Positions 18,723-26,885 of a DNA stretch of 64,000 bases are shown here, in pieces (position 1 is the first letter of the stretch; each line of letters begins with the position of its first letter). Made by a program: the position numbers and the translations under genes. The stretch is taken from positions 52,393 to 116,392 of the forward strand of contig CAZMNW010000065.1 of assembly GCA_964567755.1 (NCBI GenBank), written 5' to 3'. This DNA is from DASRJW01 sp964567755. Its GTDB lineage: Bacteria; Krumholzibacteriota; Krumholzibacteriia; G020349025. Below the pieces are notes generated by a model. That model was not told the origin of the DNA and ran no database searches. It was given only the letters and a program-made list of their open reading frames with translations.

Positions 18723-19925
18723 TCAATCGCGACGCATGATAGCACTCTGATCCTGCGGGGAGGCGAAGACGACCTTTTGCGCCAGATGGCGTGCCGCGTC
18801 GTGCTGGCCTGCCTTCTCGTAGGCACGCACCAGGTGCTCGCGCGCCTGGCGATTCGGCCGCAGCGCGAAGTTCTTCTCTGCCAAATCGACGGCTTGTTCG
18901 CCAGCGCCGAAGTCGAGAAAATGGTCCAGGGCATGTCCCCACGCAGCTTCGGGGAACAGCGCCATGCGGCGCATGTGAATGCGCCGGGATTCTTGGATCC
19001 ACCGCTCAGCTTCGGTTTCCTCGCCGCGTGCGCTATGGATCCGCGCCAGCGCGTCCATGAACTCCGGGTTGTGCGTGCGCGCGACCAGCTCCTGGTACAT
19101 GCGCATCGCCGGCGCGATCTGCCCTTGCAACGCCAGCACCTCGGCGATGTGCTCTTCGATCAGCCACCAGCCTGGAAATGCCGCATCCGCGTCAAGGTAG
19201 TGAGCCATCGCATTGTCTAATCGGCCGGCCTCGAGATCCATCAAACCCAATTGCATGTGTGTCAATGCGCGCTGCGATCCGCGCGCTGCATGACTCATCG
19301 ATGCAGCCTTGCGGTAAGTGGCCTCGGCCGCATTCAGATTCCCCGATTCCCATTGCCAACTCGCCAGGCGTGCCCATCCCGTCGCGTTCGCGTGCAGACT
19401 CAACGACGCGTCGAAACCGCGCCGTGCCTCTTCGAGGCGTCCGCGCTGCATGGCGACATCGGCGCGCATGCCGAGGATGGCGGCTCGTGTCGGGACATCG
19501 ACGAGAATCGCGTGCTCCGCGGCGGCAAGGGCGACCTCGACGCGCGGGAGCCGGTGCAACGTGAAGTCGAGGCTCGCACGTTCGAGGAACGGTCCGGCGC
19601 CCGCGGGCGCAATCGCGAAGGCGCGCTCCAAGAACGCATCAGCCGCGACATAGTCTTCATAATCTCCCGTGAGTCGCGCGCGTTCGGCATGCGCCATCGC
19701 CGCATCGGCCTGCGCCATCCAGGATGTCGCGCGCTGCTCCTCGGCTCGTTCGTCGAGCCAGCGAATCTTCGCGGTCAGATCCGCGAACTCGGTGGCGTAA
19801 TCGGGGGCGGGGTGCGCAGCCGGTGGGAGCCGCGAGCCGCCGCGATTCCCCCCAACGATCGCAACAGCGGCGACGACGGCGGCGACCCCGCCCCCGAGTT
19901 GCAACATCCAAGTTCGCGTCCTCAT
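18723..19925 (-). CDS. Membrane-anchored TPR protein
   Basis: 400 residues from ATG at 19925, with GGAG seven bases upstream; an earlier ATG at 19976 lacks a ribosome site. The N terminus RTRTWMLQLGGGVAAVVAAV gives one membrane helix or uncleaved signal. The rest is alpha-helical with repeated TPR-like units (for example ALTHMQLGLMDLEAGRLDNA and GWWLIEEHIAEVLALQGQI). It probably scaffolds other proteins in the periplasm. No enzyme motif is visible and no specific family was recognised. Confidence 0.8.
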   Translation of the reverse strand: MRTRTWMLQLGGGVAAVVAAVAIVGGNRGGSRLPPAAHPAPDYATEFADLTAKIRWLDERAEEQRATSWMAQADAAMAHAERARLTGDYEDYVAADAFLERAFAIAPAGAGPFLERASLDFTLHRLPRVEVALAAAEHAILVDVPTRAAILGMRADVAMQRGRLEEARRGFDASLSLHANATGWARLASWQWESGNLNAAEATYRKAASMSHAARGSQRALTHMQLGLMDLEAGRLDNAMAHYLDADAAFPGWWLIEEHIAEVLALQGQIAPAMRMYQELVARTHNPEFMDALARIHSARGEETEAERWIQESRRIHMRRMALFPEAAWGHALDHFLDFGAGEQAVDLAEKNFALRPNRQAREHLVRAYEKAGQHDAARHLAQKVVFASPQDQSAIMRRD

Positions 19926-20037
19926 CCTTCTACTCCGATCACTGAGAGGAGTCGTTTCTGTCGATCCCATTGGCATCCGGGGCCCGCGCCGGTCATGACC
20001 CCCTGTGCACCGAGAGCGGCACCCCGGAGTCCTGCGA

Positions 20038-20670
20038 CTACAGCGCCTGATGCGGCGCAGCGAGATACGGGAACCGGGAATTGAACGGCAGGTCGCCCGC
20101 TGTCGGGTTGACGCCGATCAGCGCCGTCACACCATGCGAGTTCAGATCCAACAGGATGAGCGCCAGCGTGATGTCGATCACTGGGTCCGTGAGCCGCCGG
20201 CCGTTCGGGAAGCCCGCGGCCTGCGCGGCCGTGACGCGGATCACGTCCGGCACCACGAACGGCGCCGCCTGGTTGACGCAGTCCCCGGTCGCGCACGGCG
20301 TGAAACCGAGCCCCGTCAGATCGTCGTCGAGTGCCGTATGCAACGCACCGACATTGGCCACGATCTCGCTCGTGAAATCCCCCGCTGCATCATCGGTCGG
20401 GTCGGCCTGGTTGTAGGCGTTCTTGCTCGTGATGACCGCCGTCGCCACCGCCGGCATGCCCATGCGGTCGACGCGCGCGGCGGCCTGCAGCAACTCTTCC
20501 AATGAGGAGAGCCCCAGCATCTTGGCGAACTCAGTTGCATCGACGCTGGCGGCGTCGAACTCGCTTGTGTCAGGTGTTGCCGGTCCGAGGATATCGTCCT
20601 TGGCACAGCCGATGGCAAACGCCGCGACCGCAGCCGCGAGCAGAATCCGGTGAACTTTGAATCGTTTCAT
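20038..20670 (-). CDS. Lipoprotein matching the C-terminal part of DUF4331
   Basis: 210 residues from ATG at 20670 with AAGGAG. A signal peptide ends in the lipobox AFAIGCAKDD, so Cys20 should be lipidated. The end of the protein, GRRLTDPVIDITLALILLDL and LPFNSRFPYLAAPH, is the usual C terminus of DUF4331 proteins. The gene starts 14 bp after the stop of a gene that encodes the N-terminal part of the same domain. The pair looks like a DUF4331 protein divided into two exported chains. The function of DUF4331 is unknown. Confidence 0.8.
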   Translation of the reverse strand: MKRFKVHRILLAAAVAAFAIGCAKDDILGPATPDTSEFDAASVDATEFAKMLGLSSLEELLQAAARVDRMGMPAVATAVITSKNAYNQADPTDDAAGDFTSEIVANVGALHTALDDDLTGLGFTPCATGDCVNQAAPFVVPDVIRVTAAQAAGFPNGRRLTDPVIDITLALILLDLNSHGVTALIGVNPTAGDLPFNSRFPYLAAPHQAL

Positions 20671-20684
20671 CGCGCTTTTCTCCT

Positions 20685-21368
20685 TCACTCTGCCGCGCCA
20701 GCGCGCGCCGTTGTCGCCCACAGGTTGACGTTCGTGCCGCCTTGGAGCGCGGCGTCCAGATTCATCTCGAACACGATCGCGGTGGCGTTCTTGCCGGCGA
20801 AGGTGTCGCGCGTGCCGACGAAGGACAGCGTGCCCGTCATCAACGTCTGCCGGAAGCCCTCGAGGTCGAAGAAGAACGGGTCGTCGCGCAGCCCTGCGAA
20901 CACGCGCGCTTTGTCGCGCCGGACCACGCGCTCGACGGGCCCGATCACCGGCATGGGCAATCCCGGAATGCCCTGCACGACGACGAATGTCTGCCCCGCG
21001 GGCAGGACGACGAATCGCGTGTGGATCTGGAGATCGGCAACGTTGTCGCCGTCGTTGTCGAGGTTCAAGGTGTAGAGCACGTCCGGATCGAACGTCCCCT
21101 CTTGCCCGGGAGTGGGCGTCTTGATGCCGTCGAAGGTGATCGCCGCCACCAGCGTGCGCTGGACGTCATCGTGCCAGGCGTAGACATCGGCAAGGTCCGC
21201 CGCCGGATCTCCGATCGTGAGCGACGACTCGCGGTGATCCGCTGCCTGCGCGCCGAGCGCGAGCAGCGTCACCACGCCGAGCGCGGCGACGGCCCGTGCG
21301 ATGACGATTCCCAGACTGGGAGTCTCGCCATCGACGCAAGCCGCACGCGATGTGCTGTGTTGTTTCAA
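20685..21368 (-). CDS. Exported DUF4331-family protein (N-terminal part)
   Basis: A TTG start at 21368 has GGAGG five bases upstream and gives 227 residues; longer in-frame versions reach 21482 without a ribosome site. The signal peptide core is IARAVAALGVVTLLALGAQA, cleaved before ADHRES. DUF4331 hallmarks follow: ADHRESSLTIGDPAADLADVY, FDPDVLYTLNLDNDGDNVAD and the final VNLWATTAR. The chain stops there and the C-terminal part continues in the next gene. A perfect 7-bp hairpin (21414-21440, stem CCCGTTT/AAACGGG) sits in its leader. Confidence 0.85.
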   Translation of the reverse strand: MKQHSTSRAACVDGETPSLGIVIARAVAALGVVTLLALGAQAADHRESSLTIGDPAADLADVYAWHDDVQRTLVAAITFDGIKTPTPGQEGTFDPDVLYTLNLDNDGDNVADLQIHTRFVVLPAGQTFVVVQGIPGLPMPVIGPVERVVRRDKARVFAGLRDDPFFFDLEGFRQTLMTGTLSFVGTRDTFAGKNATAIVFEMNLDAALQGGTNVNLWATTARAGAAE

Positions 21369-21742
21369 GTTTGCCTCCAGGGTTGCGGCCCGCTTCGCTC
21401 GCGCAAGGCAAGGCCCGTTTTCTCGCGATGATGAAACGGGGGCAAGGATCGGCGCAGTTGGGAAGCAGCGCTGCACTCTCACCGCCCGGGGAACCCGGCC
21501 GTGCGCCGCTCGGCTGCACCGCCGGTCGGGAAGCGATCTCCACCCCCGATGCCGTCACTACGCCTGGCCTTGCCTTTCGGATGGCAGAATGGATGGTTGA
21601 GCCGCGGTGCGTTCGGCGCTACGGTGTCCTCGCGGGCGGCGCGGTGTCTTGCGTCGGCGCGGCCCGGCGCCCGGGCCATCCATTCGGGGTTCTGTCGCGT
21701 AATGGAAGCAACGTGCATCCGGGGAGTGCGAGAGCGTTGCAC
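21369..21742. other. Divergent intergenic region between DUF4331 and sigma-factor genes
   Basis: 374 bp without a supported gene. It must hold divergent promoters for the DUF4331 pair and the ECF sigma gene. A 7-bp hairpin at 21414-21440 lies in the leader of the DUF4331 transcript. A GGAAC motif at 21490-21494 resembles an ECF -35 element, but I could not pair it with a convincing -10 element. Nothing else was seen. Confidence 0.5.
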
Positions 21743-22294
21743 ATGGATCAGTCGAGCGATCTCTTATCGATGGGTCGCCTGCAAGCAGGTGACCGGAGCG
21801 CGCTCGCCGAGCTCTACGATCGCCACAGCCCGGTGATGTATGGCGTTGCACTCCGCATCCTGCAGAACCGCACCGAAGCCGAGGACGCGCTCCAGGAAGC
21901 CTGGTTGCAGGCGTGGAAACAGCGTCGGGCCTTCGACCCAACGCGCGGCAACGTTCCAGCTTGGCTCGTGACGATCGCGCGCTCGCGAGCCCTCGATCGC
22001 CGTCGCCGTCAGGCATCGCGCAATCGCGCCGAAACACAAGCACCCGCCGACCCCGTGCGTCCTGTCCCCGGACCCGATGAAACGACGGCGCACAGCAGAC
22101 TGAAAGAACAGCTCGGCCAGGCTCTCGCCGCGCTCGAGCCCAAACAGCGCCAGGTCCTCGAGATCGCTTACTTCGAAGGTCTTTCCCAGAGCGAGATCGC
22201 CGCCCGACTGGGCGCACCGCTCGGGAGTGTGAAGTTCTGGGCGCGACAAGGTTTGTTGCAGCTCCGAGAACTCGTGCCACGGGATGAATGGTGA
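21743..22294 (+). CDS. ECF RNA polymerase sigma factor (SigK-like)
   Basis: 183 residues from the ATG at 21743; the reading frame is open further upstream but the sigma fold begins here. Region 2 is clear (DRSALAELYDRHSPVMYGVA, then EAEDALQEAWLQAW) and so is region 4 (LEPKQRQVLEIAYFEGLSQ, then SEIAARLGAPLGSVK), with a variable linker between. Its stop overlaps by one base the start of an RskA-like anti-sigma gene, the usual arrangement for sigma/anti-sigma partners of the SigK/RskA type. Targets are unknown; the divergent DUF4331 genes are obvious candidates. Confidence 0.95.
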   Translation: MDQSSDLLSMGRLQAGDRSALAELYDRHSPVMYGVALRILQNRTEAEDALQEAWLQAWKQRRAFDPTRGNVPAWLVTIARSRALDRRRRQASRNRAETQAPADPVRPVPGPDETTAHSRLKEQLGQALAALEPKQRQVLEIAYFEGLSQSEIAARLGAPLGSVKFWARQGLLQLRELVPRDEW

Positions 22295-23160
22295 TGAGCG
22301 AACGCCACGATGAATTCCGCGACCTCTGTGCGCTGTACGCGCTCGGGAGTCTCGATGCGGCCGAAGCGGCTCGCTTCGAGGCCCACTTGCGTACCGGCTG
22401 CAACGGCTGCGAAGCCGAGCTCGCCCAGTGTTTCGACGGCACCTACGCTCTGGCGAGCACCGCGGCGATGCCTCCGGATCCCGCATTACGCGCGCGTGTG
22501 ATGCAGGCCATCGCCACCGATCCAGACGCCTCGGCGGCGGCTTCACCTGCGACCTCGGGCTCGCCATCGGATTCCCGTGTGCGCCCGCGACCCGTCGCAT
22601 TGCCGCCGGACCCGGGACGTCGCGACCGCCGCATCGTGCGCTTCCCTGCCGTCGTCGCTACGTTGGGTTGGGCCGCGGCGATCGCCGTTGCGATCCTCGG
22701 CGCGGTGGAGCAGCGCGTCGTGCGCCAGCTCGAGAGCGAAATGACCACGTTGCGCGCTCAACAGACGCAGCTCGAATCGCAGTTGCTCGAGGAGCGCCGT
22801 TGGGCAACGACGATGGCTTCTCCAGCTGCTCGCACTGCGGTCTTCGCGCCCACCGGGGCCGGCAGTGGCACGCTCTCCGGTTGGGCGCTCTACGATCCGT
22901 CCACGCAACGTGCCATCGTCGTGCTCGAGAATCTGCAGCTCGAGCCAGGACACGACTTCGAGCTCTGGGCCATCGGCCCGCGCGGCCCGCGCAGCCTGGG
23001 TGTGATCCAAGTCGAATTGGGCGGGCGCGCCGTCTTGCGCTTGACGCGTGTCGTCGTGCCCGCCGACCTCGCGGCCTTCGCTGTCTCCTACGAGGCGGCG
23101 GGCGGCTCGCCTAACCCCACCGCGCCGGCAGGCCCAGTCGTGATGGTGGGGAACCTGTGA
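22294..23160 (+). CDS. RskA-like transmembrane anti-sigma factor
   Basis: 288 residues; the ATG at 22294 overlaps the sigma-gene stop (TGATG). The N terminus has an anti-sigma-type helical domain with HLRTGCNGCEAELAQC, resembling the zinc anti-sigma His/Cys pattern. One membrane helix lies at about residues 112-130 (VVATLGWAAAIAVAILGAV). A coiled coil follows (QLESEMTTLRAQQTQLESQ), then the RskA-type outer domain (GWALYDPSTQRAIVVLENLQ and FELWAIGP). The inner domain should hold the sigma factor at the membrane until a signal triggers cleavage. The outer domain senses an unknown stimulus. Confidence 0.93.
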   Translation: MSERHDEFRDLCALYALGSLDAAEAARFEAHLRTGCNGCEAELAQCFDGTYALASTAAMPPDPALRARVMQAIATDPDASAAASPATSGSPSDSRVRPRPVALPPDPGRRDRRIVRFPAVVATLGWAAAIAVAILGAVEQRVVRQLESEMTTLRAQQTQLESQLLEERRWATTMASPAARTAVFAPTGAGSGTLSGWALYDPSTQRAIVVLENLQLEPGHDFELWAIGPRGPRSLGVIQVELGGRAVLRLTRVVVPADLAAFAVSYEAAGGSPNPTAPAGPVVMVGNL

Positions 23161-24062
23161 GAGTGGATTCCACGGCCGGCGAGCCGAACGCACGCATCGG
23201 CCGGCAGTTTTCGCGCCCCACCGAAGAGCAGAGGCAGCACTGTCCCAACTGCAGCGTCGACGACGTGCGTCCTGTGTTCACACTCGGCACCGCACGCGTT
23301 GTCGAATGCAGCAGTTGCGGTTTGCAATTCGCATCTTCGTATCCCGAAATCGAACGCGTCGGCGCCGAGATGTACGGAGCGGCGTACTTCACGCGTGCGA
23401 TTCACGAACAGGAGGCGCGGCGCCGCATCTTCGGCCAGCTTCTGGACGAGATCGAAGCCGTTCTCGGCGGCGTGCGGTCAGGACGCCGCCTCCTCGACGT
23501 CGGCGCCGGAGAAGGCACGCTGCTCCAGGTAGCATCCCGGCGCGGCTGGAGTCCCGTGGGCATCGATGTGGCGCGCGACATGGTGCATCACGTGCGTCAA
23601 ACCCTCGGCCTGCCCATGCACCACGGCACCTTGGAGGAGGTCGCGCTCGACGAGCGCTCCTTCGACGCCGTGATCTTGAACCACGTCCTCGAGCACGTTC
23701 GCGATCCAGTGCGCACCTTGCGCCGCATCGAGACCTTGCTTTGCCCGGATGGCGTGGTGCGCGTCGAGGTTCCGAATCTGGCCAGCCTTTCGTCTCGACT
23801 CAAGAACGCGCAGAGCCGCCTCGGTCTCAAGCCGCACCCCTGGAAGCACTACTCGGTGGAACACCATTTCTGGTTCTTCACGCCGAGAACGCTGGCCGCC
23901 ACCTTCCGCAGCGCCGGGCTGGATGTCGTCCGTCTTTCCACGCCGGCTCGACAGTGGGGAACTGGGGCGACAGCCCAGCGGATGTCCAATCGCTTCCACG
24001 ACCGTCTGGGCTGGGGGAAGCACATTGTCGCCTACGGCCGCTCCGCGTCTTCGTCAGCCTGA
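23157..24062 (+). CDS. Class I SAM-dependent methyltransferase with zinc ribbon
   Basis: 301 residues with a GTG start that overlaps the stop of the anti-sigma gene by four bases, so it is probably translated with it. Four Cys (CPNC near residue 29 and CSSC near residue 51) form an N-terminal zinc ribbon as in sugar C-methyltransferase-type proteins. The SAM-binding motif is LLDVGAGEGTLLQVA, followed by GIDVARDM and the motif FDAVILNHVLEHVRDP. The C-terminal EHHFWFFTPRTLAATF segment is common in this family. The substrate is unknown; the operon link to the sigma system is only positional. Confidence 0.88.
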   Translation: MRVDSTAGEPNARIGRQFSRPTEEQRQHCPNCSVDDVRPVFTLGTARVVECSSCGLQFASSYPEIERVGAEMYGAAYFTRAIHEQEARRRIFGQLLDEIEAVLGGVRSGRRLLDVGAGEGTLLQVASRRGWSPVGIDVARDMVHHVRQTLGLPMHHGTLEEVALDERSFDAVILNHVLEHVRDPVRTLRRIETLLCPDGVVRVEVPNLASLSSRLKNAQSRLGLKPHPWKHYSVEHHFWFFTPRTLAATFRSAGLDVVRLSTPARQWGTGATAQRMSNRFHDRLGWGKHIVAYGRSASSSA

Positions 24063-24219
24063 GCCTTCTCCCCGCAACCCCCACCGCTTGCCCTCCTTGC
24101 GGGCAACCTTCTGCTGCGAGTGGACGTAACAAGGCTCGGATCCACTGTCCCGCCGCTCGGATCCGAAGCTGCTCGGAACCAATGCGCTCTTTGGGGTCGT
24201 CCAACCAGGAGGGGAGATC

Positions 24220-25971
24220 ATGTCGAGATCCAGCCGGTTTGTGTCGTCCGTCGTCACCCTGATCCTGTGTGCCATTGCGGGAGTCGCCCTGGCACAATCC
24301 GACGCCCTGATCCGCATCGACGGGCTCCAACCCGGTGACCTTGCGGTCAAGGGTTTCGAGCTGCGCCGGGCCGGGAAAGTCGACGTGGAAGCCGTGGGCA
24401 TCCGGCCGCGCTGGGATCATGAGCTTGCGGCCTACGCCTGGATCCTGGACTCGGCGACGCGGCGCCCCGTGTGGGTCATGGACGCCCGCGATTGCGATCG
24501 CGTTTCCGGCGAGCGGTTGCTGCGACGCGCCGAAGAGTCGCTCGATCTCGACGCCGGACGCTACGAGCTCTACTTCTGGGCGCCGTCACTCTCCGGATCC
24601 TATGCCCATTCTTATCGCGTTTTCGGCTTCCAGTTCGAGAATGACCGCGAATGGGGACGCGATGCGCGCAAGCTCGAGCGCGTCATGGAAGATTGCCATG
24701 TGACGCTGCGCTCGAAGACCCTCACCGCCGCAGACATGATCGACTTCACGCCCACGGGCGAGCTGCCGGGGACCCTCCTGCGTTTTGCCAGCCTCGGTCA
24801 CGACGCCAACGTCCGCGCCGGCTTTCGCCTCGACGCACCCGCCGAGCTCGAGATCTACGCTTTCACCGAGATGCCCGAAGATTGGGACATCGGCGCCGAC
24901 ACCGGATGGATCCTGAACGCTGCAACGCACGAACGCGTGTGGAAGATGGAGCAGCGGAACACGCGCCACGCCGGCGGTGCCGAGAAGAACCGTATGTTTC
25001 GCGACAGTGTGCGTCTAGAGCCAGGCGACTATGTTCTCATCTACGGCACCGACGATACGCATTCCTTTCCGGATTTCAATTCCGGCCCACCGCACGATCC
25101 GCTCAATTGGGGCATCACAGTGCTGCCTGGGCCGGGCTTTCCGTCCTCGGCCTTCCACAGGGTCGATGCCCCAGCCCCTGCGACAGCACTGATCGACCTG
25201 ACGCGGGCCCGCGACGACGACTCTCTCGAGCAAGCGTTTCGTCTCACGCGTGCGAGCACGGTGTGGATTCACGCTCTCGGCGAGTATTCCGGTGGCGAAG
25301 ACGAGTTCGCCGATTACGGCTGGATCCAAAAGGCGGGCAGCAGCGAGATTGTCTGGGAAATGAAACACGACAATACCGAGCACGCGGGCGGCGCCGAGAA
25401 GAACCGCGTCTTCGACGGCTCGGTGCACCTCCCCGCCGGCGATTACATCGCCTACTACGTCACCGACGATTCCCACGCCTATCGGCGCTGGAACTCGAGC
25501 CCGCCCTTCGAACGCGATGTCTGGGGGTTGGCGGTTTACCCAGACGCCGATTTCCGCGCCACCGATTTCCAGAAGTTGGACAGCGAGGCCATGGCGGTGA
25601 ACGTCGATGTTCTGGTCCGCATCGCGCGCGTCGGCGACGACGAACGTCTGCGCGAACGTTTCACTCTCGACAAGTCGACGCGCATCCGCATCTACGCCCT
25701 CGGCGAGGGCAGCGGTGGCGACATGTACGACTACGGCTTTATCGAAAACCGCAAGACCCGCGACGTCGTCTGGGAGATGACCTGGCGCAGCAGCCACCAT
25801 GCCGGCGGCGCGCGCAAGAATCGAGCCTTCGACGGCGAGATCACACTCGAGCCAGGCACCTACGAAGTCTTCTACGAGACCGACGACTCGCACGCCTTCG
25901 GCAGCTGGAACGCCGCCCGCCCGCGCGACCCGCACAGCTGGGGCATCACTATCTCGCTCGCGGCGCACTGA
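24220..25971 (+). CDS. Exported protein with four ~125-residue repeats
   Basis: 583 residues. The signal peptide is MSRSSRFVSSVVTLILCAIA ending near VALAQS. The mature part is made of four related units of about 120-130 residues. Units 2-4 share the core HAGGA-KNR-F, then L-PG-Y---Y-TDDSH, a proline/aspartate loop and WGI. Unit 1 is divergent and keeps only the beginning and the Y-LYFWAP-like strand. Tyr, Trp and Asp are frequent, as in carbohydrate- or calcium-binding beta folds. No known family was recognised. It should be periplasmic or extracellular; the role is unknown. Confidence 0.85.
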   Translation: MSRSSRFVSSVVTLILCAIAGVALAQSDALIRIDGLQPGDLAVKGFELRRAGKVDVEAVGIRPRWDHELAAYAWILDSATRRPVWVMDARDCDRVSGERLLRRAEESLDLDAGRYELYFWAPSLSGSYAHSYRVFGFQFENDREWGRDARKLERVMEDCHVTLRSKTLTAADMIDFTPTGELPGTLLRFASLGHDANVRAGFRLDAPAELEIYAFTEMPEDWDIGADTGWILNAATHERVWKMEQRNTRHAGGAEKNRMFRDSVRLEPGDYVLIYGTDDTHSFPDFNSGPPHDPLNWGITVLPGPGFPSSAFHRVDAPAPATALIDLTRARDDDSLEQAFRLTRASTVWIHALGEYSGGEDEFADYGWIQKAGSSEIVWEMKHDNTEHAGGAEKNRVFDGSVHLPAGDYIAYYVTDDSHAYRRWNSSPPFERDVWGLAVYPDADFRATDFQKLDSEAMAVNVDVLVRIARVGDDERLRERFTLDKSTRIRIYALGEGSGGDMYDYGFIENRKTRDVVWEMTWRSSHHAGGARKNRAFDGEITLEPGTYEVFYETDDSHAFGSWNAARPRDPHSWGITISLAAH

Positions 25972-26165
25972 TCGAGAACGCAGTATCCCGGCAAGATATT
26001 CGTCGCCAAGCCGAACTGGCCAGCGACAGTGATCGTGATATACGTGTTGCCAGTTAACCAGAAACAACCATCGTTAGCGCGAAAACCGCGCGCAGGGCAG
26101 AGTCGGACGCATGCGGCAAATGCATCTGCGCTACTCCTGGGCATCGCCCCCATTGGACACAAGGC

Positions 26166-26199
26166 CGAGGTAGCCACCGGACTGGGCATGGCTACCTCG
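26166..26199. terminator. Perfect 11-bp hairpin between convergent genes
   Basis: CGAGGTAGCCA pairs with TGGCTACCTCG across a 12-base loop. It lies between the ends of the repeat-protein gene (+) and the small DUF gene (-), about 45 bp from the latter stop. Position and symmetry suit a bidirectional terminator, although no long T tract follows on either strand. Confidence 0.55.
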
Positions 26200-26242
26200 T
26201 GGCCCGATCACACGGTGAACCGCGAGGTGCGCCGCGAACAGA

Positions 26243-26548
26243 TCAGCTCCACTTCTTCCCTAGCGCTTCCAAGCCCGATTCTTTGAGATCCTCCGGACGC
26301 ATCGCGATCCGGAACTCGCAATCGGCGTTGAAGCTGAGAAACCATGGCTCGGCGTAGAACGGAATCTGCGACGCATTCTCGACATTGATGACAAGAACCG
26401 CTCCCCTCGTACCGTTCTGCTCGGTGAAGTACACCGACTCGGGCTTGGCATCCGCGAGGATCTTGTTGAGAATCTGGCCCGCTGTGCCTTTTTTCACCAA
26501 CGTATTGAAGGGTTCGTGTGGGAGACGAACAGTCATGAGCATCCGCAT
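26243..26548 (-). CDS. Small conserved protein, dimeric alpha/beta-barrel-like
   Basis: 101 residues from ATG at 26548. It contains the pattern VYFTEQNGTRGAVLVINVEN and PFYAEPWFLSFNADCEFR, which I recognise as a widespread family of uncharacterised short proteins with a ferredoxin-like dimeric alpha/beta-barrel fold. No active-site residues are established for the family. It is probably cytosolic. It is convergent with the repeat-protein gene, from which it is separated by a hairpin. Confidence 0.75.
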   Translation of the reverse strand: MRMLMTVRLPHEPFNTLVKKGTAGQILNKILADAKPESVYFTEQNGTRGAVLVINVENASQIPFYAEPWFLSFNADCEFRIAMRPEDLKESGLEALGKKWS

Positions 26549-26885
26549 GGTCGGTTTCCTTTCCCTGGAGGCTTGTAATTGACTGATCGGAGGCTACTCC
26601 CCGAACGGAGTCCGGTCAACGCACGCTTCCCCGACTCGATGCCCCTGCGACGTTTTCCGCGGCGGCTCCCGAGAATCGCCCGAATCCACCTTCCCGACCC
26701 ACACTCATGCGGGGCGACACGCCGTATCCCGGAGTGCTAGATTGTCGGCAGCAAATCCCATGAACCCGCCTTCAACCTGGCGAGGATGAGCCATGCGCGG
26801 AGCCACTGCAGTCATTCTCCAATCGCGTTCGATCTGCAACCACAACACGAGTTCATCGCCACACCATCCAGGCCGGCGCAGAGTG

